Of a DNA stretch of 61,911 bases, positions 52,433 through 61,292 are shown one piece after another. The notes under the pieces were generated by a model. It searched no databases. It saw only the letters and a list, made by a program, of their open reading frames with translations, and was not told where the DNA came from. This DNA is from Companilactobacillus pabuli. Lineage in GTDB: Bacteria > Bacillota > Bacilli > Lactobacillales > Lactobacillaceae. Both the position numbers and the translations under genes were made by a program. The stretch spans positions 1 to 61,911 of the forward strand of contig NZ_CP049367.1 in assembly GCF_014058425.1 (NCBI RefSeq), given 5' to 3'. Within the stretch, counting starts at the first letter, position 1. Each line of letters opens with the position of its first letter.

Positions 52433-52903
52433 ATGAAAGACAAATTATTAAACAGCGTTAAAGCCAGTTGGCCGTATCTACTAACGCTAATCATTGGCTT
52501 GTATTTAGCGGAGATTTTAGCCGGATCAGTCATGGCCTTGTCGCTCTATAAGTTGACTTTTGCGGATCATATGCCAACGGTGTTAAAGCAGTTAGTCTTA
52601 CACCCCTGGCACTATTACAACTTGTATTTGGGTCAAAAGAACCCGGTATTAATTGTCGTCAGTATCGCTGTGATCCTGTACACCATTTATTTTGCCTTGA
52701 AACGAAATAGTAAACATAAAGCGTGGGAAACCGCAGATACTGAAACTCACGGGAGTGCGACCTGGGGGAATTTAAAAGAATTAAGTGACCATTACTTTAG
52801 TATCAATGCCAAAGACCTCACCACAGCATTTAACAAGAGTACCAAGGCAGAAATTCTCAAATCATTAGTGGATCGAGAAAAGTCAGCGAAGGGAGGAGAT
52901 TAA
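52433..52903 (+). CDS. TraJ: membrane domain of a split VirD4-type coupling protein
   Basis: 156 aa. Two membrane segments (14-37 and 78-95) and then HGSATWGNLKELSDHYFSIN, the conserved sequence that in one-piece VirD4/TraG proteins leads from the membrane domain into the ATPase domain. The ATPase part is the next gene, 1 base after this stop and with its own AGGAG. The two should act together as one coupling protein. Confidence 0.75.
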   Translation: MKDKLLNSVKASWPYLLTLIIGLYLAEILAGSVMALSLYKLTFADHMPTVLKQLVLHPWHYYNLYLGQKNPVLIVVSIAVILYTIYFALKRNSKHKAWETADTETHGSATWGNLKELSDHYFSINAKDLTTAFNKSTKAEILKSLVDREKSAKGGD

Positions 52904-52904
52904 C

Positions 52905-54421
52905 ATGAACAGGACAATTTTAGGGATCGTGGATAAACAGATTGTTTACCAGAATAACAGCACCAAACCCAATCGGAATATCTTTGTGGTTGGGGCCCAG
53001 GATCATATAAGACCCAGTCAGTCGTCATTACCAACCTGTTTAACGAAACGGAGAACAGCATTGTCGTAACCGACCCGAAAGGTGAATTATACGAAAAGAC
53101 GGCCGGTATCAAACTAGCCCAAGGCTATCAAGTACATGTCGTCAACTTTGCCAACATGGCGCACAGCGATCGCTACAACCCCTTTGATTATATTCAACGG
53201 GATATTCAATCCGAAACCGTCGCCACCAAGATCGTTCAGAGTGAAAATGCCGAAGGTAAAAAAGACGTGTGGTTCAGTACCCAACGGCAACTTCTGAAGG
53301 CGCTAATCCTGTTTGTCATGAACCACCGGTCACCAGAGCAACGGAATTTGGCGGGTGTGACCCAAGTGTTGCAAGAAAACGATGTCGAAGCCGAGGAAAA
53401 GGGAGCAGATAGTCCGTTAGATACCTTGTTTCTTGATTTAACCATGACTGATCCCGCGAGACGCGCTTATGAGTTAGGTTTCAAAAAGGCCAAAGGGGAA
53501 ATGAAAGCCAGCATTATTGAAAGTCTGTTGGCAACCATTTCGAAGTTTGTCGACAAAGAAGTGGCCGATTTTACCAGTTTTTCGGATTTTGATTTAAAAG
53601 AGATTGGCAAAGCCAAAGTTGTGCTATATGTGATTATTCCGGTGATGGATAATACCTATGAAAGCTTCATCAATCTATTTTTCTCACAATTGTTTGATGA
53701 ATTATACAAATTAGCCGCCGATCATCACGCTAGATTGCCCCATCAAGTCGACTTTATCCTTGATGAATTTGTCAATTTAGGTAAATTTCCAAAGTATGAA
53801 GAATTTTTAGCAACGTGTCGAGGGTACGGCATTGGTGTCACCACCATTTGTCAAACCTTAACCCAACTACAAGCCTTGTATGGCAAGGATAAAGCCGAGA
53901 GTATCTTAGGTAATCATGCGGTTAAAATTTGCTTGAATGCCGCTAATGACGTGACCGCTAAATATTTCAGTGATTTACTAGGAAAATCAACTGTTAAAGT
54001 TGAAACCGGTAGTGAGAGTACCAGTCATAGCAAGGAAGAAAGCCACAGCAAGAGCGATAGTTATAGCTATACGAGCCGTTCACTCATGACACCCGATGAA
54101 ATTATGCGTATGCCCGAAGATCAGAGCTTATTAATCTTTAGTAATGCGCGACCAGTCAAAGCTACAAAAGCGTTCCAATTTAAACTATTTCCAGGGGCTG
54201 ATCATTTGGTTAACTTGTCACAAAACGAGTATCAAGGCCAACCAGAATCCAGCCAGGAAACCAACTTTAAGAATAAGGTAGATAAGTGGAATCAGACGGT
54301 TAAAGCACAACACCAAGCAAAAAAAGACGATCAAACAACCGATGATGAAGAAGACAAATTGCAGGACAATATCGATCAAGAATTAGAGTCTAGACATAAG
54401 AAATGCTTGGATAATGAATAG
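52905..54421 (+). pseudogene. traK: TraK: VirD4-type coupling ATPase, frameshifted in Walker A as sequenced
   Basis: It starts MNRTILGIVDKQIVYQNNST with AGGAG upstream. At about 52992 the frame breaks inside the Walker A motif: GTTGGGGCCCAGGA gives VVGAQDH, while one more G would give VVGGPGSYKTQSVVITNLFN and join directly to the long downstream frame (VVTDPKGELYEKTAG, Walker B FILDEFVNLGKFP, TICQTLTQLQALYG). Restored length is 505 aa, normal. A single G lost from a run of five is typical of a long-read base-calling error. If real, transfer would be abolished. Confidence 0.9.
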
Positions 54422-54438
54422 GAAAGGGGAGTTAAAAT

Positions 54439-55308
54439 ATGAAAAGTTTTTACTTCCACCCAGTTTTAGCAAGCTTCTTAGGTGATAAAATTTCGGGTGC
54501 AATTAATGAATGGCTTAAAGGAGTTTTTAGTGGGGCAATGAATGGTATAACCTCATGGTGCAGAGCTATTTTTGATCAAATCGGTCAACATGAATCTGTC
54601 CTAGACCAATGGTATGCAATCTTTCTTACTTTTGCGACGTCCTTAGTAGTCGTGGTTGTCCTAGGAAGAATAATTGGAACTTTGCTAAAAGAGGCCGATG
54701 AAAGTACTGATGTTACTTGGGCTAATATTGTGATGGACAGTCTTAAATCAGCTGCCGCAATTCCGGTCATGGTCTTTTTACAAGGATTTTTACTGAAAGC
54801 AATCGTGTTTCCACTCGGTAAATTTATGTTTTCAATGAATAGTAAGTACACAGCTTCAATGATTACCGATTCAAAAAATATTGGTGGAACATTGGCGATA
54901 GGATCGGTTATGTCACTGATATTATTAGGATTCTTTGCGATAGTGACCGTGTTCTTCTTCTTCAAAATGTGTATCTTTATGGCTGATATAGCCTGGTTCT
55001 ATCTAACAATCCCGTTTGCGGCCATCAGTATCGCAACCGAGACTTGGGATTATAGTGGCACGTGGTGGAAGAAGTTAATTTACCTAAACGCTTCTATGCT
55101 CTCACAAGTGTTATCCATGACCCTATGTGTTTGGGGGGTTACTCATTGGGGTAGTAATGGAATTGGTGCCTTTGCTTTATCCATTGGTATGGGGTGGCTG
55201 GTATTGCACACACCAAAGGCTATCGAAGATTTTTGGAGTTCAACTGGTGCTACCAAAAGCGGTTTGGCAGGGGCTATGAGAATGTTAAAAAATAGAATGA
55301 AGCATTAG
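54439..55308 (+). CDS. traL: TraL: polytopic VirB6-like T4SS membrane protein
   Basis: 289 aa with about six membrane segments (55-80, 105-125, 145-175, 180-200, 210-230, 235-255). It lies after the coupling ATPase as in pSK41/pGO1 (traL/trsL). Such proteins form the inner-membrane pore. AGGGGAG precedes the ATG. Confidence 0.8.
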   Translation: MKSFYFHPVLASFLGDKISGAINEWLKGVFSGAMNGITSWCRAIFDQIGQHESVLDQWYAIFLTFATSLVVVVVLGRIIGTLLKEADESTDVTWANIVMDSLKSAAAIPVMVFLQGFLLKAIVFPLGKFMFSMNSKYTASMITDSKNIGGTLAIGSVMSLILLGFFAIVTVFFFFKMCIFMADIAWFYLTIPFAAISIATETWDYSGTWWKKLIYLNASMLSQVLSMTLCVWGVTHWGSNGIGAFALSIGMGWLVLHTPKAIEDFWSSTGATKSGLAGAMRMLKNRMKH

Positions 55309-55328
55309 GCCAAAGGGGGGTTATTTAA

Positions 55329-55727
55329 ATGAAGTGGCGAGAAAAAATAAAAACGAAGTGGCGAGTTGATTCGCATGTCAATGTTTTTAAAGGAGCTCCA
55401 CTTGACCACTTAATCTTCTACTATCTGTATCGATCACTAGAATGGTTCGTCATCGTTATGGGAGGTTTGCTAGTTCTATATGAAGTTTTAGCTTGCCAAT
55501 GGCTTGAAGTAATCGTTTTGCTAGTGGGTGACAGTGGCCTAGTCATGATTCTAAGAAGCGGAGCTAAAAGTGAACATAAAGCTTACAAAGATTGCTTAAA
55601 GGAACGTCAACAGGCTTATGAGCAGGTCAAACAAGAAGACATGCAAGCACTTAGAAAACAAGCCTGGTTGGATAGTGCGAACCAAGGCAAAAAAGAATTA
55701 GAACAGAAATTGAATTATAAGGAGTGA
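55329..55727 (+). CDS. Small membrane protein of the tra operon (TraM-like position)
   Basis: 132 aa. A basic start (MKWREKIKTKWRVDSHVNVF), two membrane segments (about 35-75) and a charged coiled-coil tail. GGGGGG lies before the ATG. It is part of the operon by spacing; no enzyme motif is seen. Confidence 0.65.
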   Translation: MKWREKIKTKWRVDSHVNVFKGAPLDHLIFYYLYRSLEWFVIVMGGLLVLYEVLACQWLEVIVLLVGDSGLVMILRSGAKSEHKAYKDCLKERQQAYEQVKQEDMQALRKQAWLDSANQGKKELEQKLNYKE

Positions 55728-55733
55728 ACGAAC

Positions 55734-57868
55734 ATGACCACTGTTATCTTAGCTGAAAAACCTAGTCAAGCCCGTTCATACGTCCAAGCCTTTCAAAAGA
55801 GCACAAAAAAACAGGGTTACTATACGGTTAGTGACCCTGTTTTGCCCGCAAATACGCTTGTGACGTATGGTCTCGGACACTTAGTTGAACTAGCCACACC
55901 GGATAAATATGATCAGAAATACCAGCAATGGGCCTTATCTAATTTACCGATTTTTCCCGATAAATACAAGTTTGTGGTGTCAGCTAGTAAAAAAGATCAA
56001 TTCAAGGTCGTCAAAGACCTGTTAACGAAGGCCGATACCATTATTGTTGCCACCGACAGTGGTCGGGAAGGCTCTAATATTGCGTGGTCAATCATGAACC
56101 AAGCCCAGATTGACGTTAAAAAGAAGACCATTAAGCGGCTATGGTTGAATAGTTTGGAAAAAGACGCCATTATTACCGGATTCAAAAATCTTGGTGATTG
56201 GCACCAAGACTATTTGGCGTATAAAGAAGCCCAAACCCGTCAAATTAGCGATTGGTTAATTGGAATGAATGGCAGCCCTTTATACACCTTGCTGTTAAGA
56301 CAAAACGGGGTGCGCGGGGTGTACTCGATTGGTCGAGTACAGACGCCAACTTTGTATATGGTTTATCAAAGAGACCAGGCAATCAAAAACTTTAAGCCAG
56401 AACCTTATTTTGAACTAAATGCGGAAATTTTAACTAATCAGCAAAAATTCGTCGCAAAATTAGACCCCTATCAGCGATTTAAAGACGAAACAGGGCTGAT
56501 GACATTCATGCAAGGTAAACACGTTCAGAAAGGCTCACAGGCTGGTTTAATCAAGGGCATTCAAAACCAGGCTAAAAAGCGTGCTAGTCCCCAACTATTC
56601 TCACTATCCAGTCTCCAGAGTGCCATGAATAAACGTTATCATGCCAGTGCCAGCCAGACTTTGGCGGCCATTCAGAGTTTATACGAAGACAAACTGCTCA
56701 GTTATCCCCGCACCGATTGTGCTTATATCACTGATGAAGAATTTGATTATTTAGTGGCTAATCTGACGAAGTATCTGAGGTTGGTCTCTAAGCAAGTCGC
56801 TTTAATCAATACCGCCCGAATAAGCGCTATGTTAATGGAAAGAAGGTTGAAGAACACTACGCCATTATTATGACTAAAATCGTCCCGACGAAAGATCAAT
56901 TAGCTGCCTTACCTAAATTACAGCAACAAGTCTATGACTTGGTTTTAAGAACGACGTTAGCGATGTTTGCTGATCCGTACGAGTACGAGGAAACCACCAT
57001 TATCACCCAAGTTGGTGACGCCAATTTTAAAGCAACCGGTAAGGTCCCAACTAAGCAAGGTTGGCAAGCTTTATTTGATGATCACAAAACCGACCAGCAA
57101 GAGGCAGCCACCCTACCGATCGTTCACCAAGGCGACCAAGTTCAAGCGAATCTGCAAACGCCGCAAAAAGAAACAACACCTCCGGTACCCTTTACCGAAG
57201 GTACCCTGATTACGGCCATGAAGACCGCTGGCAAAACGCTTGATGATGAAGTAGCCCAGGCGATTCTCAAAGATGTGCAAGGCATTGGGACAAGTGCGAC
57301 CCGGGCCAATGTGCTGGAAGTGTTAAAGAAACGCGGCTACTTAGTTACTGAAAAGAATAAGTTGCACGTCAGTGAAGCCGGAATCACTTTATGTAAAGCA
57401 GTCGAACTCGAACCCTTGCTAACTAGTCCAGAAATGACAGCTAAATGGGAGCAAGCGTTACAGCAAATCAGTACCGAAGAACGCACCCCGGATAACTTTT
57501 TGAGCCAGATTAAGAACTTTGTGGCCAAGTTAATCGCTGATGTTCCCACACAATTAACCGGCAATGCAGCCATTAAGCAACAAATCAATCACCAACAGCA
57601 AGCACAAAAGTCCGACGAGGTCTTCTTAGAAACACCGCAAGCGACCGTTTTAAATAAACAGAAGTTTTACATTGTAAAGCCTAAGCAAGGCGAAAGTTTT
57701 ACCCTGCCCAAGAAATGGAGCAGTAAGACCCTCGGTAAGACCGCAATTAAAGCGTTGGTCACCAAGGGGGAAACGAGCAAATTAAAGGGTTTCAAGAGTA
57801 AAAAAGGAAAGTCGTTTGACGCCAAGTTAAAGCTTGACGGCCATAAATTAAGTTTTGATTTTGATTAG
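55734..57868 (+). pseudogene. topB: Topoisomerase III (TraI/TopB type), single-base frameshift as sequenced
   Basis: The first frame (55734-56873) has the Toprim domain (TVILAEKPSQARSYV, VATDSGREGSNIAWSIMNQA), YSIGRVQTPTLYM and the catalytic Tyr in LSYPRTDCAYI. Near 56815 (ACCGCCCGAATAAGCG) one more C would turn the frame into NKRYVNGKKVEEHYAIIMTK and join it to the second frame, which runs to 57868 with a Lys-rich C-terminal domain (LGKTAIKALVTKGETSKLKG). The restored enzyme is about 711 aa, as usual. It relaxes or unlinks DNA during transfer. The Toprim acidic motif is DSG instead of DxD. Confidence 0.88.
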
Positions 57869-57902
57869 AACCTGCCTACCGCCCTGCACTACGTTCCGGT
57901 TG

Positions 57903-57929
57903 GTGAACCCGTCATTTAGGTTCACTTTT
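57903..57929 (+). terminator. Terminator after topB
   Basis: GTGAACC / GGTTCAC hairpin followed by Ts, 35 bases past the stop; end of the main tra transcript. Confidence 0.6.
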
Positions 57930-57989
57930 ACAACCCTAAAAGTAAACCCAAACAACGGGTGAGATTAGCAAAGCAAAGGAGATCATAAA

Positions 57990-58205
57990 ATGGATAATAA
58001 ATTAGCAGTCATTGGGAGTGAATTACCAGTTTTACAGGCTAAAGGAACCTACAAGTATTTAAAAGAAATCACTGGTAACGGAGCCTATTATCAAGTGGCT
58101 TGGCAAAAATTAGCTGATGGCTACATCGCCCTTTATGGCACGACCCCGATTCAAATCAACGTAGCCCCTATATTGAATGATATTTTTGAAGATGAGGAGG
58201 GGTAG
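57990..58205 (+). CDS. Hypothetical protein downstream of the tra operon
   Basis: 71 aa, starting MDNKLAVIGSELPVLQAKGT, acidic end (FEDEEG). AAAGGAG is 8 bases before the ATG. The aromatic, turn-rich middle (ITGNGAYYQVAWQKLADGYI) suggests a small compact fold. No family recognised. Confidence 0.6.
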   Translation: MDNKLAVIGSELPVLQAKGTYKYLKEITGNGAYYQVAWQKLADGYIALYGTTPIQINVAPILNDIFEDEEG

Positions 58206-58208
58206 ACA

Positions 58209-58304
58209 ATGCCGAGTAAAGCAGACGTTAAAGCCTGGAAAGCACAATTAGTCGCCCAAGCCGAACAACAAATCAAGCGCCTAAGCCAACGGTTACTAAA
58301 GTAG
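58209..58304 (+). CDS. Very small basic helical protein (31 aa)
   Basis: Encodes MPSKADVKAWKAQLVAQAEQ then QIKRLSQRLLK, one amphipathic helix. GAGGAGGGG at the end of the previous gene is its ribosome binding site, and it starts 3 bases after that stop. Coupled to the gene at 57990. Confidence 0.5.
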   Translation: MPSKADVKAWKAQLVAQAEQQIKRLSQRLLK

Positions 58305-58429
58305 TTAAGATGGCCAGACTGGTCATCATCAAACTTGGTTTGATCGATTGATGGCTTAGTTCAAATAAGTGCTAGTTTGAGGGCTCAGCACGTATACTAA
58401 TGGTGTTAAGGAGTAACTACTGACCAATA

Positions 58430-58739
58430 ATGGACGGAATAAACATGGCTGATAATGTGTTGATGGCCTATCATATTGTGCATGATCCCGAAAATCGGGC
58501 GAAACATGTTTTAAACACCAAAAAATTGTATAAGTGGCGGATTACCGAACAGACGAAGGGCCCCATTAATTGGCAATGTGGTGTTAGTCCAAACCTAGTT
58601 TGCGAAGCGCACATCAGTTACGATTTATGCGACTAAGGAAGTTGCCAATGATTGGAGTGACTTACAACTAGTTAAAGAATTTACGAACAATCGAGATCAA
58701 GAGGCGGTTAACCAAACCTTTGATGACCTGATGAAATAG
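58430..58739 (+). pseudogene. Hypothetical protein with a frameshift
   Basis: A first frame (MDGINMADNVLMAYHIVHDP, to 58636) passes, after a net one-base shift near 58610, into a second (TIYATKEVANDWSDLQLVKE, to 58739) which has a natural acidic end. Joined length is about 102 aa. No ribosome binding site better than AAGGAG 28 bases away. Family unknown. A terminator follows directly. Confidence 0.45.
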
Positions 58740-58744
58740 ATAAA

Positions 58745-58792
58745 TGGTCCCTACCAACATGATAGCAAGCACGTGGTAGGGACTATTCTTTA
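58745..58792 (+). terminator. Terminator between transfer region and EPS block
   Basis: GGTCCCTACCA / TGGTAGGGAC with a 17-base loop and a T-rich tail. The 350 bases up to 59149 hold no convincing gene on either strand; they are AT-rich and contain the EPS promoter. Confidence 0.7.
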
Positions 58793-59095
58793 ATAATTTA
58801 AAGTACTTAAACTTTAGCGAATAGTCTTGGTGGAAAAAGTTCAACTCAACATATTTGATGTACAATAAGACTAAAAGTAAATAGCTATGATTGGCCTCTA
58901 TATTTGCAAATCTAACATAGGAGCCAGCACCATGATGTACTGTAAAGTTCAAATTTAGTTATATTTATGATAAATTGTAAGAGGTGTCCAACCGGGTTTG
59001 CCGTTTCCATGGTAATTTGCATTCACCAATGTGTGCCTTCCATGTATCGGTAGTGACTGGGCAAGCACTGTAAATTTTTATGCCTGTATATGTCA

Positions 59096-59125
59096 TTGAA
59101 AGGGATTGTATATGAGACATATATA
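59096..59125 (+). promoter_or_regulatory. Candidate promoter of the EPS glycosyltransferase block
   Basis: TTGAAA (59096-59101), 18 bases, TATATA (59120-59125), 25 bases before the alg14-like start. TATATG repeats around it make other -10 choices possible. Confidence 0.5.
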
Positions 59126-59149
59126 AGCATGTATATATGGGGGACATTG

Positions 59150-59599
59150 ATGAAAATAGCATTAGTTGGATCGAGTGGTGGGCATTTGACGCATCTTAAG
59201 CAACTAGAACCTGTCTGGCATAAGCATGATCGTTTTTGGGTGACGTTCGATAAACCCGACGCATCTTCATACTTGACTGAGGAACGCTGGTATAAAGCGT
59301 ATTTCCCAACGAATCGAAATGTTTTTAATCTCATTCGAAACACGTTTGTGGCATTTCGAGTTCTACTTAAAGAACGACCAGATGTAATTATTTCAAGCGG
59401 AGCAGGTGTTGCAGTTCCGTTCTTCTATATTGGAAAGTTAATTGGTGCAAAATTAGTCTATATAGAAGTGTTCGATAGAATCGATAAATCAACCGTTACG
59501 GGCAGATTAGTGTATCCAATCACCGATAAATTTATTGTCCAATGGGATGAAATGAAGAAAGTTTATCCTAAAGCTATCAATCTGGGGAGCCTTTTCTAA
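59150..59599 (+). CDS. Alg14-like membrane subunit of a two-part glycosyltransferase (CpsF/EpsE type)
   Basis: 149 aa. MKIALVGSSGGHLTHLKQLE and ISSGAGVAVPFFYIGKLIGA are the marks of Alg14-like proteins that hold their catalytic partner at the membrane. The start at 59150 has GGGGGA upstream and fits the family N-terminus. Its stop overlaps the start of the partner gene (TAATG). Together they add the second sugar of the EPS unit, often glucose or galactose. Confidence 0.93.
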   Translation: MKIALVGSSGGHLTHLKQLEPVWHKHDRFWVTFDKPDASSYLTEERWYKAYFPTNRNVFNLIRNTFVAFRVLLKERPDVIISSGAGVAVPFFYIGKLIGAKLVYIEVFDRIDKSTVTGRLVYPITDKFIVQWDEMKKVYPKAINLGSLF

Positions 59600-60093
59600 T
59601 GAAAATATTCGTCACGGTTGCAACACATGAGCAATCATTTACCAGGCTTATGAAGCAAATTGAACTCGCTGCTAAAGATAATCCACAAGATGAGTTCTAT
59701 GTTCAATATGGATATTCTGTTGTTCCAACAGGAAAAAACATTCATTGTGAAAAGTTTATGACTTATTCTCATATGAAGGAAATGTACCAAAAATGCGATT
59801 GTGTGGTGATGCATGCTGGTCCTGCCTCAATGTTCGATGCATTGAACGCAAAAATTACGCCTATCATTGTTCCACGTTATCATGACTTAAATGAACATGT
59901 TAACAACCATCAAGTGGAGTTCACCAAGTTTCTTGAGTCCAAGGCTTTTCCAATTATTGCGGTATATAAGGACGATCCTTTGGAGGGTGCGTTGGATGAT
60001 GTTCGCAAAGGTATGGCAGTAAAAGGGTACAAGTCACATCAACAAAAATTTTGCAGTGACTTAGAGAATATAATTGAACAGTTGGTGCCATAA
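59599..60093 (+). CDS. Alg13-like catalytic subunit of a two-part glycosyltransferase (CpsG type)
   Basis: 164 aa. MKIFVTVATHEQSFTRLMKQ, VVMHAGPASMFDALNAKITP and VPRYHDLNEHVNNHQVEFTK form the GT28-like sugar-nucleotide site; GxxS... and the R-x-x-x-x-x-E-H motif are complete. It overlaps its partner and the next gene by one base each, so the three are tightly coupled. Confidence 0.93.
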   Translation: MKIFVTVATHEQSFTRLMKQIELAAKDNPQDEFYVQYGYSVVPTGKNIHCEKFMTYSHMKEMYQKCDCVVMHAGPASMFDALNAKITPIIVPRYHDLNEHVNNHQVEFTKFLESKAFPIIAVYKDDPLEGALDDVRKGMAVKGYKSHQQKFCSDLENIIEQLVP

Positions 60094-60482
60094 TGACAAT
60101 AAATTACATACCAAAAGTGATTCATCTTATCGACATCACCGGAACAGGTAAGCTTGAACAAGCCACTAAATATTCGATGGCACTTAAGAAATTCGCCAGT
60201 GATTACGAAATTAAGGTTTGGACTAATGATAATTTGCCAGACGTGGTGACCCAGAATACGTACTACCGGGCTGCAATAAGCAATTTGCGATATGCATTTG
60301 CGTCAGACGTTGCCCGCATGTGGGTTTTACTAAACGAAGGCGGAATCTATCTTGATAGTGACGTCGAATTAAAGAAAAGTTTTAATCCGATTTTGAATAA
60401 GGAAATTCCTATAATTTACCACTCAAATAATGATGATTTTATTGCTAAATTCACTCATATTGTAGATGCATTGTTCCAATAA
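60093..60482 (+). CDS. GT32-type glycosyltransferase, short form or 3' truncated
   Basis: 129 aa. IPKVIHLIDITGTGKLEQAT, ASDVARMWVLLNEGGIYLDS and DVELKKSFNPIL contain the DxD metal site (LDSDVE) of GT32/capsular sugar-binding DXD transferases. Family members are about 230-260 aa; here the sequence stops soon after the DxD, so the acceptor half is missing. Either truncated by recombination or by an unnoticed indel. Confidence 0.7.
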   Translation: MTINYIPKVIHLIDITGTGKLEQATKYSMALKKFASDYEIKVWTNDNLPDVVTQNTYYRAAISNLRYAFASDVARMWVLLNEGGIYLDSDVELKKSFNPILNKEIPIIYHSNNDDFIAKFTHIVDALFQ

Positions 60483-60511
60483 AAAATTAAAAAGGATAGG
60501 TATGGGTAGAT

Positions 60512-61292
60512 ATGGATAACAAGATAAGTGTGGTTATTAGGACCTACAATGAAGAAAAACATATCGGTGAAGTATTAGAAAGCTTACAAAAACAGACATA
60601 TAAAAATTATGAAATAGTTATTGTGGATTCAGGGTCTACGGACGGAACTGTAGAAATTTTGAAAAAATTTGATACTAAATTAGTTTTTATAGAAAAAAAG
60701 AATTTAATTATAGCTATGCAAGTAACGTCGGTGTAAAAAATTCTATGGGAGATATTGTTTGTTTTTTAAGTGGACATTCTGTACCTGTAAATGATGATTA
60801 TTTACTGAATATAAACAATATATTCCAGGACGAAAAAATAGGCGGTTGCTATGGTGATGTTATTGCTTTACCAGATGGTTCTATTTATGAAAAAACATAT
60901 AATTATTTAGGATATTTAAAAAATCGTGTTAAGGGTATGGATAATCAGGTTAAGTACGAGACAACAATTCACCCAGGAATTTTTAGTTGCTGTAATGCCG
61001 CAGCAAGAAAAATTTGTTAGTTAAGCATCCATTCCAAGTTGATTTGGGCAATGGTGGAGAAGATGTTGAAGTAGCATATAGAATAATTCAGGATGGTTAT
61101 GTAATTGCCAAAGTACCACGATTGTTAGTTAAGCATTCTCATGGACTAAACTTATTAGCTTTCATGAAGCAGTTAAAAAAGTTGGAGAATCATGTATCGA
61201 GAAGTTTTGAGTTTTATAAATGGAGGTTAAACTTGTTTTTTAAAATAAATAATCAACTATATAGTGGACGTTTTTTTTATTCATACTTCTAA
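60512..61292 (+). pseudogene. GT2-family glycosyltransferase, two frameshifts as sequenced
   Basis: Three consecutive frames form one GT2 protein: KISVVIRTYNEEKHIGEVLE with DSGSTDGT (60512-60736), CFLSGHSVPVNDDYLLN and TIHPGIFSCCNAA (60745-61020), and FQVDLGNGGEDVEVAYRIIQ (61014-61292). One more T at about 60704 (AATTTAAT) and one more A at about 61008 (AGAAAAATTTG) restore a single frame of about 260 aa with the GED motif complete. Homopolymer errors are the simplest cause. The end and the wzy start run together at about 61230. Confidence 0.8.

Noticed and set aside
54585-54965. 126-codon minus-strand frame opposite traL
   Set aside because: It is a mirror of a hydrophobic gene; composition and codon pattern do not fit a gene, and TraL is coherent.
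58668-59343. Several minus-strand frames between the transfer region and the EPS block
   Set aside because: They overlap each other and the alg14-like gene, have no good start signals and show no motifs.
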